A DNA stretch of 8,524 bases from Eggerthellaceae bacterium (GTDB lineage Bacteria; Actinomycetota; Coriobacteriia; Coriobacteriales; Eggerthellaceae): assembly GCA_900754495.1 (NCBI GenBank), contig CAAEDC010000125.1, forward strand, positions 1 to 8,524. Direction: 5' to 3'. Made by a program: the position numbers and the translations under genes. Below the pieces are notes generated by a model. The model was not told where the DNA came from. It made no database searches and was given only the letters and a program-made list of their open reading frames with translations. Numbering within the stretch: the first letter of the stretch is position 1; every line of letters begins with the position of its first letter. Of this stretch, positions 1-6,250 are shown one piece after another.

Positions 1-44
1 AAGGCGAGGAAGAAGGGCGTGAAGGGAGCGAAGAGCGTTGCTGC

Positions 45-716
45 CTAGGCTAGCCCCTTGTCACACAAACTACCGAAGCCTCCATTTTTCTCAGGGATGT
101 GTCGATAGTCCGTTCTGCTTAACTCGAAATCGTCATCCGCTTCTAAGTGATACAGCGTCACGGGATTGTTGTTGTTGTCGCGAAACGAAAGCTCGATATT
201 CCTGCTTCTCGAAACCGACGCATCGGCGTCGTACATTTCTTTTAGATAAAATCCAAGGGCTGCCTCCATTTCTTCTGTGTCGAAAGAGTACGTCTCTTGG
301 TCGAAGGAGATGCTTTCTCCTTTTGAGATGCTTAGGAGATCTTGCTTCGGCTGCGCTTCGAACGTGACATTGATCTCGCGTGTTTCTCCATTCCAGTAAA
401 ACGTATAGCGCTCCGCCACTGAAAGCGAAAGATACGACGCGATACCCTTCTGATTTTCGATAACGTATGTATTGTTCGAATCGTTGTGCGTTACGCCTAT
501 CTTCAGAAGAGGGGCTGCCTCCCTCTCCTCTATGGCGATCTGCTCTTGGGAAAGGGAATTTCCCCATATTCCGATCGCTAGATTCACACCGATTGCCAGT
601 GTTATCAGCGTGATGGCGTTAACTACGTTTTTCCTCGATTCGAGGATCTCTTCTAGTTTCGCAGCTTGTCGTGATTTGCATACTGCGACGATTGCGATGA
701 CGGCAATCGTTAGCAA
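45..716 (-). CDS. Hypothetical two-pass membrane protein, 5' end possibly interrupted by a stop codon
   Basis: I do not recognise a family. From the TTG at 714-716 the protein is 223 residues: a short hydrophobic start (residues 1-12), a charged stretch (14-30), a clear membrane helix (about 34-51), then about 170 polar, beta-rich residues with many Asn, Glu and Ser. The expected picture is an N-terminal membrane anchor with a soluble domain. The TTG has no ribosome binding site and cuts the first helix short. The open frame runs upstream to a TAA at 738-740 and adds hydrophobic residues (ITAFVVL) that would complete that helix. Beyond the TAA, in the same frame, is an ATG (753-755) preceded by AAAGGAG (767-773). 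The gene is therefore either broken by one nonsense codon or starts unusually. Codon use is more AT-rich than in all neighbours, which suggests horizontal acquisition. It is divergent from the dehydrogenase operon. The open frame is convincing; function and integrity are uncertain. Confidence 0.6.
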   Translation of the reverse strand: MLTIAVIAIVAVCKSRQAAKLEEILESRKNVVNAITLITLAIGVNLAIGIWGNSLSQEQIAIEEREAAPLLKIGVTHNDSNNTYVIENQKGIASYLSLSVAERYTFYWNGETREINVTFEAQPKQDLLSISKGESISFDQETYSFDTEEMEAALGFYLKEMYDADASVSRSRNIELSFRDNNNNPVTLYHLEADDDFELSRTDYRHIPEKNGGFGSLCDKGLA

Positions 717-766
717 TAGTACGACGAAAGCTGTAATTTAGGCAGGTGTCCCCATGATTTGACCAT

Positions 767-773
767 CTCCTTT
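767..773 (-). promoter_or_regulatory. Ribosome binding site AAAGGAG upstream of the interrupted membrane gene
   Basis: Read on the minus strand, AAAGGAG is followed after 11 bases by ATG (755-753), then GGG ACA CCT GCC and TAA (740-738), in frame with the membrane protein gene. It is the only good Shine-Dalgarno sequence near this gene and argues that translation originally began here rather than at the TTG at 716. An overlapping ATG at 766-764 is out of frame and too close to the site to use it. Confidence 0.45.
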
Positions 774-961
774 CTTGGTGGAACAACGCGGCATCCTCCC
801 CAAAGGTATCGTCGTAAGATGGAAACGTCGATGAACCATGTGCGGGACGGAGGATTATCTGCGTTCCGGCCTTGCCGTCTACCGTTGGGGCGTGCAATGA
901 GAGGTGCTTTGTCGTACGCTCTTAGGCGTGTCTTTCGAGGAAGGATGAAGGCGAGGTTCCA

Positions 962-3862
962 ATGAGCGTTAATGGCGGATCCAAACCCACCGTCGCGGTC
1001 ATCGGCGCGGGCGTGGTGGGGTGCTGCATCGCGCGCGAGCTGTGCCGGTTCGCGGTGCGGGTGGTCGTGCTCGAGGCGAGCGACGACATCGCGTGCGGGG
1101 CGACGCGGGCCAACTCGGGCATCGTGCATGCGGGCTTCGATCCGCAGCCGGGCACGCTCAAGGCGCGCTACAACGCGCTCGGATCGGCGGTGTATCCCCG
1201 ATGGGCTTCCGAGTTGGGGTTCGGGTACTACCGCAACGGGTCGATGGTCGCGGCGTTCTCCGACGAGGAGCTTGCCGGGTTGGACGAGCTGCTTGCGCGC
1301 GGACGCGCCAACGGCATCGAGGGGCTGCGCATCGTGGACGCCGACGAGGCGCGCGCGATGGAGCCGGCGCTTTCTTCCGAGGTGCGCGGCGCGCTCATCG
1401 CCGAGACGGGGGCGATCTGCGATCCGTACGGCATCACGTACGGCGCTGCCGAGAACGCCGCCGCCAACGGGGCGGAGTTCCTGTTCGACGAGCGCGTCGT
1501 GGCGATCGATCGCGCCACCGCGCCCCGCTGGCGCATCCGCACTACCTCCGGGCTCGTCGTCGAGGCCGTCGCGGTCGTCAACGCCGCAGGCGTCCACGCC
1601 GACGAGATCAACAACCTCGTGAGCGGGCGCAAGCTCGAGATCACGCCCGTGCGCGGCGACTACATCCTCTACGAATCCTCCCTGGGGTCGCTGTTCCGCC
1701 ATACGGTCTTCCAGGTGCCGGGGCCCGCGGGCAAGGGCGTGCTCGTGTCGCCGACGGTCCACGGCAACCTCTTCATCGGCCCCAACGCGGTCCCGCAGCA
1801 GTCCAGGGAGAACCTGGGCACCACGCGCGAGGGGCTCGATTTCATCGTCGATCGCGCGCGCCGCACGTGGCCGGACTGCTCGACCTGCGGGCAGATCACC
1901 AACTTTGCCGGCCTGCGCGCGTCGGGCGCATCGCGTGACTTCGTCGTGGGGGAGGCTCCCGACGCTCCGCGTTTCTTCAACGCCGCCTGCATCGATTCGC
2001 CCGGCCTCACCTCCGCCCCCGCGATCGCCGAGGATCTCTCGCGGCGGATCGCCGAGGCGCTGGCGGTGGGGGAGAATCCCTCGTTCGATCCGATCCGCCG
2101 CCCCCGACCGCTCCTGGCGATGATGGACGAGGCGGGCATCGAGCGCGCCACCGCCGAGGATCCCGCCTGGGGAAACATCGTTTGCAGCTGCTGCAAGGTC
2201 TCCGAAGGCGAGATCATCGCGGCGCTGCGCGGTCCGCTGCCGGTGCTGTCGCTCGACGCGCTCAAGTGGCGTTGCGGCGCGATGATGGGCGAGTGCCACG
2301 GCGGCTTCTGCACGCCCAAGATCCTGCGCATCGTCTGCCGCGAGCTGGGGTGCCGCCCCGAGGAGGTGGACAAGCGCCTGCGCGGGTCGTGGATGATCGC
2401 CTCGTCGCGCCCCGACTATGTCGAGATGGCGCGGACGGAGGGTTCCGCCGCGTCCATGCTTGCTCCGGCGCAGGCGGCTTACGACGTCGCGATCGTCGGC
2501 GCGGGGGCTGCCGGCATGGCGGCAGCTAAGGCGGCCGCTCGGCGTGGCGTTCGCGTGCTGATGGTCGATCGCGGGACGCGCCTCGGCGGCATCCTGGGCC
2601 AGTGCGTCCATAGCGGGTTCGGTCTCGAACGCTATAAGGAGGAGCTCACCGGCCCCGAGTACGCCGAGCGCGAAGGCGCCGAGCTCGCCGATCTTGGGGT
2701 CGACGTCGAAGAGGGTGCGACGGTCCTGTCTGTCTGCCGCGTAGAGGATGCCTCAGCCGGCTTCGAGCTCGGCATCGCGGCCCCCTCGGGTTACCGCCGC
2801 GTGCGCTGCCGGGCGCTTGTGCTCGCGACCGGATCGCGTGAGCGCGGGTTCGGCGCGCTCAACATCGCCGGCGACCGTCCCTCCGGCATCTACACCGCCG
2901 GATCCGCCCAGGCGCTCATCAACCTGCAGGGCTGCATTCCCGGCCGCCGCGCCGTGGTGCTCGGTTCGGGCGACATCGGGCTCATCATGGCGCGCCGTAT
3001 GACGCTCGAGGGCATGGAGGTCGTCGGCGTCCATGAAATCATGCCGCAGCCGTCGGGCCTGCGCCGCAACATCGTCCAGTGCCTCGACGACTTCGGCATC
3101 CCGCTCACGCTCTGCTCGACGGTCACGCGTGTCGAGGGTGCCCGCCGGCTCGAGGCGGTGTGGGTCTCGTCGGTCGACCCCAAGACGCGCCAGCCCATCC
3201 CGGGCACCGAACGGCGCATCGAATGCGACACGCTCGTGCTGTCAGTGGGTCTCATCCCCGAAAACGGGCTCGCCGACATGCTGGGCTGCGAGAGCGATCC
3301 CGCGACGGGCGGACCCAAGGTCGACGGGTCGTTCCAGACCAGCGTCCCCGGCGTGTTCAGCTGCGGAAACTCGCTGCACATCCACGATCTGGCGGACTGG
3401 GCGTCAGCCGAGGGAGATGCCGCGGGCGCAGCGGCAGCGACGTGGGCGCTGGAAACGGATGCGGATGCGGGCGGCCGGGTGGGTGCTGTCGCGGATGGTA
3501 TGGCCGATGGGGCGGGAATGGATGGATCTGCGCGCTCGGATGCCGCGATGGGCGAGCGTTCCGACGGCGCATCCCGTCCCGGTTCGCCTCGTCTGATCCC
3601 CGTCGTCGCGGGCGCGGGCGTGGGACACGTTGTTCCCCAGCGCCTCGCTGCGGGCATCTCCGACGCGCAGTTCGAGTTCCGCGTCTCCTCGGTCATCCGC
3701 GACGCCGCGTTCGAAGCGGTTGGCATTCGCGCCGACGGCGAGGATGTTCTTGCCCGCGGCCGCGCGCGCATCGCCGTGCCAGCCGAGATGGCGCGCCTGC
3801 ACCTGCGCGACGCCGACGTCTCTCATTACGATTCGATTGAGGTGAGGGCCCATGTCCGTTAA
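962..3862 (+). CDS. Fused FAD-dependent glycerol-3-phosphate dehydrogenase-like / BFD [2Fe-2S] / NAD(P)-FAD oxidoreductase
   Basis: A 966-residue cytoplasmic redox enzyme joining two proteins that are usually separate. Residues 8-375 are a GlpA/LhgO-like DAO-family dehydrogenase: FAD-binding GxGxxG (15-20), acidic E38, an ATRANSG stretch near 47-53, and family segments around 227-235, 255-275 and 315-322. Residues 403-455 are a BFD-like iron-sulfur domain with CxC (408, 410) and Cx4C (445, 450). From 507 a second FAD module begins (G513, G515, G518), with an NAD(P) GxGxxG at 668-673 and a CGN segment at 801-803. A low-complexity Ala/Gly/Asp linker (about 830-876) precedes a conserved C-terminal module. 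The family oxidises sn-glycerol 3-phosphate or 2-hydroxyacids and passes electrons through Fe-S and flavin; the substrate here is inference, and no glycerol kinase or transporter is visible. The start has AAGGCGAGG (948-956) 5 bases upstream. First gene of an operon; it overlaps the next gene by 11 bases. Confidence 0.9.
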   Translation: MSVNGGSKPTVAVIGAGVVGCCIARELCRFAVRVVVLEASDDIACGATRANSGIVHAGFDPQPGTLKARYNALGSAVYPRWASELGFGYYRNGSMVAAFSDEELAGLDELLARGRANGIEGLRIVDADEARAMEPALSSEVRGALIAETGAICDPYGITYGAAENAAANGAEFLFDERVVAIDRATAPRWRIRTTSGLVVEAVAVVNAAGVHADEINNLVSGRKLEITPVRGDYILYESSLGSLFRHTVFQVPGPAGKGVLVSPTVHGNLFIGPNAVPQQSRENLGTTREGLDFIVDRARRTWPDCSTCGQITNFAGLRASGASRDFVVGEAPDAPRFFNAACIDSPGLTSAPAIAEDLSRRIAEALAVGENPSFDPIRRPRPLLAMMDEAGIERATAEDPAWGNIVCSCCKVSEGEIIAALRGPLPVLSLDALKWRCGAMMGECHGGFCTPKILRIVCRELGCRPEEVDKRLRGSWMIASSRPDYVEMARTEGSAASMLAPAQAAYDVAIVGAGAAGMAAAKAAARRGVRVLMVDRGTRLGGILGQCVHSGFGLERYKEELTGPEYAEREGAELADLGVDVEEGATVLSVCRVEDASAGFELGIAAPSGYRRVRCRALVLATGSRERGFGALNIAGDRPSGIYTAGSAQALINLQGCIPGRRAVVLGSGDIGLIMARRMTLEGMEVVGVHEIMPQPSGLRRNIVQCLDDFGIPLTLCSTVTRVEGARRLEAVWVSSVDPKTRQPIPGTERRIECDTLVLSVGLIPENGLADMLGCESDPATGGPKVDGSFQTSVPGVFSCGNSLHIHDLADWASAEGDAAGAAAATWALETDADAGGRVGAVADGMADGAGMDGSARSDAAMGERSDGASRPGSPRLIPVVAGAGVGHVVPQRLAAGISDAQFEFRVSSVIRDAAFEAVGIRADGEDVLARGRARIAVPAEMARLHLRDADVSHYDSIEVRAHVR

Positions 3863-4325
3863 CGAATCCCGCAACGGTGCACTCTCGAGCGAGGGCGCAC
3901 CCGCGACTGGAGCACCGTCCCTGTCCCACGCCGCCGCGTCCGCACCCGCCGCGCCGCCCGAGAGCGCGCGCATCTCCGAGGTCACCTGCATCCGCTGCCC
4001 GCTCGGCTGCGCCATAACCGTCGACGTGGCTCCCGACGGAGCCGCCGTCTACCGCGAGGGCGCCTCGTGCGCGCGCGGCCGCGAGTACGCTGTCGCCGAA
4101 GTCACCGCGCCCGTGCGCTCCGTCGCCACGACCATCAACGTCCCCGGCTGCGGCGAGCCTTTAAGCGTCAAGACCGCCGATCCCATCCCCAAACCGCTCA
4201 TCGCCGACGCGGTCCGCGCCATGAAAGCCGCTCATGCCGAGCTCCCCGTCCGCATGGGCGACATGGTCCTTCCTGACGTCTGCGGCACCGGCGTCCCTGT
4301 CGTCGCGACCAAGAGCCTGCCCTAA
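3852..4325 (+). CDS. DUF1667 cysteine-rich redox partner protein
   Basis: A 157-residue protein whose residues 44-155 match the DUF1667 family, known as the third component beside GlpA-like and NAD/FAD oxidoreductases. The sequence shows CxxCxxxC (46, 49, 53) followed by C73, a likely metal or Fe-S site, plus C100 and C144. It also has the family segments VKTADPIPK (106-114) and VCGTGVPVVAT (143-153). Residues 1-43 are a low-complexity Ala/Pro/Ser/Gly extension not expected in this family, which is typically around 110-120 residues. The start is an ATG with GAGGTGAGG (3839-3847) just upstream. It lies 11 bases inside the end of the dehydrogenase gene in the +1 frame, so translation is probably coupled and the two proteins made together. 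The likely role is electron transfer or complex assembly with the fused dehydrogenase. The family call is firm; the exact biochemistry is not established. Confidence 0.87.
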   Translation: MSVNESRNGALSSEGAPATGAPSLSHAAASAPAAPPESARISEVTCIRCPLGCAITVDVAPDGAAVYREGASCARGREYAVAEVTAPVRSVATTINVPGCGEPLSVKTADPIPKPLIADAVRAMKAAHAELPVRMGDMVLPDVCGTGVPVVATKSLP

Positions 4326-4330
4326 GGAGG
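4324..4330 (+). promoter_or_regulatory. Ribosome binding site AAGGAGG overlapping the upstream stop codon
   Basis: A full AAGGAGG begins within the TAA of the DUF1667 gene and sits 6 bases before the ATG at 4337. It fixes the start of the HD-domain gene and shows that gene is read from the same transcript. Confidence 0.8.
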
Positions 4331-4336
4331 ACTGCC

Positions 4337-4774
4337 ATGATCTACACCGAACTTACCAACAAGGCGCTGCGCATCGCCTACGACGCCCACGCGGGGCAGC
4401 TCGACAAGTGCGGCGCCCCCTACATCGCGCATCCGCTGCATGTCGCCGAGCAGATGGACGATGAGGCATCCACCTGCGTGGCGCTGCTGCACGACGTCGT
4501 CGAGGATTCCGCTGTCACGCTCGACGACTTGGCGCGCGATTTTCCGCCCGAGGTCATCGAAGGCATCCGCCTCATGACGCATGAGCCCGGAGTCGACTAC
4601 CTGGATTACGTGCGCGCCATCAAGGGCAATGCCGTCGCCAAAAAGGTCAAGCTCGCCGATCTCGCCCACAACTCCGATGAGACCCGCTTTGCCGGGCACC
4701 CCGTCGCGCCCGAGGAGCTCGAGCGCCGCCGCCGCAAATACGCCGCCGCCCGCGAGATCCTGTTGGAGGAGTAG
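4337..4774 (+). CDS. Stand-alone HD-domain hydrolase, SpoT/MESH1-like
   Basis: A 145-residue protein consisting only of the metal-dependent HD domain found at the N-terminus of RelA/SpoT. The canonical metal and catalytic set is visible: H32 in IAHPLHVAE, H52-D53 in LLHDVVED, E56-D57, and D108/N112 in KLADLAHN. No synthetase, TGS or ACT domain follows, so it resembles the small hydrolases of the MESH1 type. Known members remove pyrophosphate from (p)ppGpp, and human MESH1 also dephosphorylates NADPH; which applies here cannot be told from sequence. It is third in the operon, 11 bases after the DUF1667 stop, with an ideal ribosome binding site. Pairing with a pyridine-nucleotide oxidoreductase makes a nucleotide- or cofactor-linked role attractive, but that is inference. 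No clear terminator follows the stop codon. Confidence 0.85.
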   Translation: MIYTELTNKALRIAYDAHAGQLDKCGAPYIAHPLHVAEQMDDEASTCVALLHDVVEDSAVTLDDLARDFPPEVIEGIRLMTHEPGVDYLDYVRAIKGNAVAKKVKLADLAHNSDETRFAGHPVAPEELERRRRKYAAAREILLEE

Positions 4775-4837
4775 GAGCCGCATTCTCCGCCCTGCTCCTG
4801 ATCGTCGCGCGGTGCATCTTCCTTTTCTCCTCGATAG

Positions 4838-4846
4838 TGGTATAAC
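4838..4846 (+). promoter_or_regulatory. Candidate extended -10 promoter for the enolase-superfamily gene
   Basis: TG-G-TATAAC (TG at 4838-4839, hexamer 4841-4846) matches the extended -10 pattern, with five of six hexamer bases matching consensus. It lies in the most AT-rich part of the 215-base gap and no convincing -35 hexamer is seen, which fits an extended -10 promoter. Transcription would start near 4853 and give a leader of about 135 bases. It is a pattern match only. Confidence 0.4.
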
Positions 4847-4872
4847 GAAATCGCACGAGTGAGACGCGGGGC

Positions 4873-4901
4873 CGGCGCTCATCCGCCGTCCGGCAGCGCC
4901 G
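4873..4901 (+). promoter_or_regulatory. Hairpin in the leader of the enolase-superfamily gene
   Basis: CGGCGCT (4873-4879) pairs perfectly with AGCGCCG (4895-4901) across a 15-base loop. GAGA (4861-4864) and TCTC (4902-4905) can extend it across a bulge. There is no U-tract, so it is not an intrinsic terminator; it could stabilise or control the leader. In GC-rich DNA a 7-bp stem can arise by chance. Confidence 0.3.
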
Positions 4902-4989
4902 TCTCCTGCGACGCCCTCCCGCGAGTTCGCCGCCCGACGCCTCGGCCCGCGCGCAACTGCAACCGCGATCGAGAGGCGATGATTCCAAG

Positions 4990-6084
4990 ATGAAGATCCA
5001 AAGCGTACGCGCCATCCCCGTCAAGCTGCCGCTTCCGCATGTGATGGAGTGGGCGACCGGCCGCATGACCGCGCAGTCGCATGTGCTGGTGCGCATCATG
5101 ACCGACGAGGGCATCGAGGGCATCGCCGAGGCGATCCCGCGCGAGAACATCTACGGCGAGACGCAGGCGGGCATGGTGCACGTCATCAACGACCATCTGG
5201 CGCCGCTGATCATCGGGCTCGACCCCTTCGACGTCGAGAAGGTTCATGAGAAGATGGACTTCATCAAGAGCAACCTCGCCGCCAAGGGCGGCATCGACGT
5301 GGCGCTGTGGGACATCATCGGCAAAGCGTGCGGCAAGCCGATCCACAAGCTCCTGGGCGGCTACCGCGAGAGCATCGCGCCGAGCCGCATCCTGTGGCTG
5401 TCCACCGACGAGGTGCTTGCCGATCAAGCGCGCGAGCTCAACGAGCGCGGCTACCGCGCGTTCAAGGTCAAGGGCGGCGCCGACCCGGATGCCGACATCC
5501 GCCGCATCCACCTGCTGCGCGAGGTCGTCACGCCCGACACCCGGCTCTACATCGACGGCAACCAGCTCTACACCTACTTCGGCGCCAAGAAGGTCTACGA
5601 CGCCACGCGCGGCGAGCTGGACTACTTCGAGGAGCCCGTCAACGCGCAGAACGAGCGCGACCGCGTCCGCCTGGCGCACGCCATCGACATCCCCATCGTG
5701 GGCGACGAGAGCAACTTCACTCTCGGCGACATCGCGCACCAGATCGACATCGACGCGCTGTCCGTCCTGATGATCAAGATCCCGCGCGCGGGCTTCACGA
5801 TCGGCCGCAAGGCCGCGTCGCTGTGCGATGCGTTCCAGCGTCCGATGATGATCGGCTCGCAGTCCGAAAGCGACCTGGGGATGACGGCGATCGTCCACAT
5901 GGCGTGCGGCATGAAGGCGTTCTCGTATCCGTGCGAGTTCATGGACTTCGAGCAGGAGGGCCGCCCCAGTCTGATCAACGAGTCGATCCGCTTCGAGGAC
6001 GGCCGCGTCTTCGCGCCGAACGGGCCCGGCCTGGGCGTCACCCTCGACGAGGACGCCGTCGCCAAGTACACGGTCGAGCTGTAG
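4990..6084 (+). CDS. Mandelate racemase / muconate lactonising enzyme family protein (enolase superfamily)
   Basis: A 364-residue cytoplasmic enzyme with the usual two-domain layout: capping domain (about 1-120) and TIM barrel (about 130-345). Members abstract a proton alpha to a carboxylate and hold the enolate on Mg2+. The catalytic residues of the MLE subgroup are visible: KxK (K159, K161), metal ligands D189 (YIDGN), E214 or E215 (FEEP) and D239 (GDES), and a second lysine, K263 (IKIPRAG). GSQSES follows at 289-294. The subgroup includes cycloisomerases, dipeptide epimerases and o-succinylbenzoate synthase; the substrate cannot be named and no catabolic partner gene is adjacent. The ATG is chosen by alignment of the N-terminal MKIQSVRAIPVKLP strand. 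GAGAGG (4971-4976) is 13 bases upstream, farther than usual, with a tiny overlapping reading frame between. It probably has its own promoter and ends toward the convergent dtd gene. Confidence 0.9.
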   Translation: MKIQSVRAIPVKLPLPHVMEWATGRMTAQSHVLVRIMTDEGIEGIAEAIPRENIYGETQAGMVHVINDHLAPLIIGLDPFDVEKVHEKMDFIKSNLAAKGGIDVALWDIIGKACGKPIHKLLGGYRESIAPSRILWLSTDEVLADQARELNERGYRAFKVKGGADPDADIRRIHLLREVVTPDTRLYIDGNQLYTYFGAKKVYDATRGELDYFEEPVNAQNERDRVRLAHAIDIPIVGDESNFTLGDIAHQIDIDALSVLMIKIPRAGFTIGRKAASLCDAFQRPMMIGSQSESDLGMTAIVHMACGMKAFSYPCEFMDFEQEGRPSLINESIRFEDGRVFAPNGPGLGVTLDEDAVAKYTVEL

Positions 6085-6096
6085 GGGAGGGTGCTC

Positions 6097-6118
6097 GGCG
6101 TGAAAAGGGCGTGAAAAG
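6097..6118. repeat. Perfect 11-bp tandem duplication
   Basis: GGCGTGAAAAG occurs twice back to back (6097-6107 and 6108-6118), 12 bases after the stop codon of the enolase-superfamily gene. It is probably replication slippage in non-coding DNA; no function is evident. Confidence 0.75.
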
Positions 6119-6144
6119 GAGACGGTTGCTTGTCGCGTTTCGCG

Positions 6145-6231
6145 GACGAGAAAAAACGGCGGCCCCTTTTTCTCGTCAAAATAGGGGCAGCCGATTTTAA
6201 ATGAGAAAAAGCGACTGTCCCTTTTTCTCAT
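6145..6231. repeat. Pair of REP-like palindromes in the convergent intergenic region
   Basis: Two perfect 11-bp inverted repeats of similar sequence lie side by side. The first has GACGAGAAAAA (6145-6155) pairing with 6167-6177 around an 11-base loop. The second has ATGAGAAAAAG (6201-6211) pairing with 6221-6231 around a 9-base loop containing GACTGTCC. Both carry the core GAGAAAAA...TTTTTCTC, so they look like two diverged copies of one element. The form resembles the REP palindromes spread by REP-associated tyrosine transposases; that assignment is inference, since no transposase or further copy is in the window. Confidence 0.65.
6151..6198. terminator. Bidirectional intrinsic terminator between the enolase-superfamily gene and dtd
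   Basis: An alternative fold pairs CGGCGGCCCCTTTTT (6157-6171) with 6179-6193: 13 of 15 positions pair, around a 7-base loop. On the minus strand the stem is followed directly by six T (complement of 6151-6156), an excellent terminator for dtd. On the plus strand it is followed by ATTTT (6194-6198), a weaker terminator for the enolase-superfamily gene. It shares its left arm and loop with the first REP-like palindrome, so the two folds exclude each other. Confidence 0.65.
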
Positions 6232-6250
6232 CCTGCGGGTGGGTGCGGGC

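Noticed and set aside
1..44. Similarity of AAGGGCGTGAA...GGAG...GTTGCT at the left edge to 6105-6130
   Set aside because: The shared exact core is only 11 bases and the rest needs gaps. Several 11-base matches are expected by chance in a window of this size.
745..761. Possible REP half-site (GTCAAATCATGGGGACA on the minus strand)
   Set aside because: There is no matching inverted arm nearby, so it cannot be called a repeat from this window alone. It is kept only as an alternative reading of the upstream ATG.
862..900. Promoter hexamers (TTGCCG and downstream bases) before the dehydrogenase operon
   Set aside because: No -10 hexamer at proper spacing resembles consensus; too weak to annotate.
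710..2611. A 633-codon open frame antisense to the dehydrogenase gene
   Set aside because: Its product is Arg/Ala/His-rich without any recognisable domain and it mirrors the codon structure of the plus-strand gene; GC-rich genes commonly leave such antisense frames open.
2890..3771. Long antisense open frame of 293 codons
   Set aside because: Low-complexity Ser/Pro/Ala/Arg product opposite the conserved oxidoreductase and its linker; a shadow of GC-rich coding.
6145..6231. CRISPR-like repeat pair
   Set aside because: There are only two diverged palindromes with a 23-base gap, no further units and no cas genes; REP-like/terminator structure explains them better.
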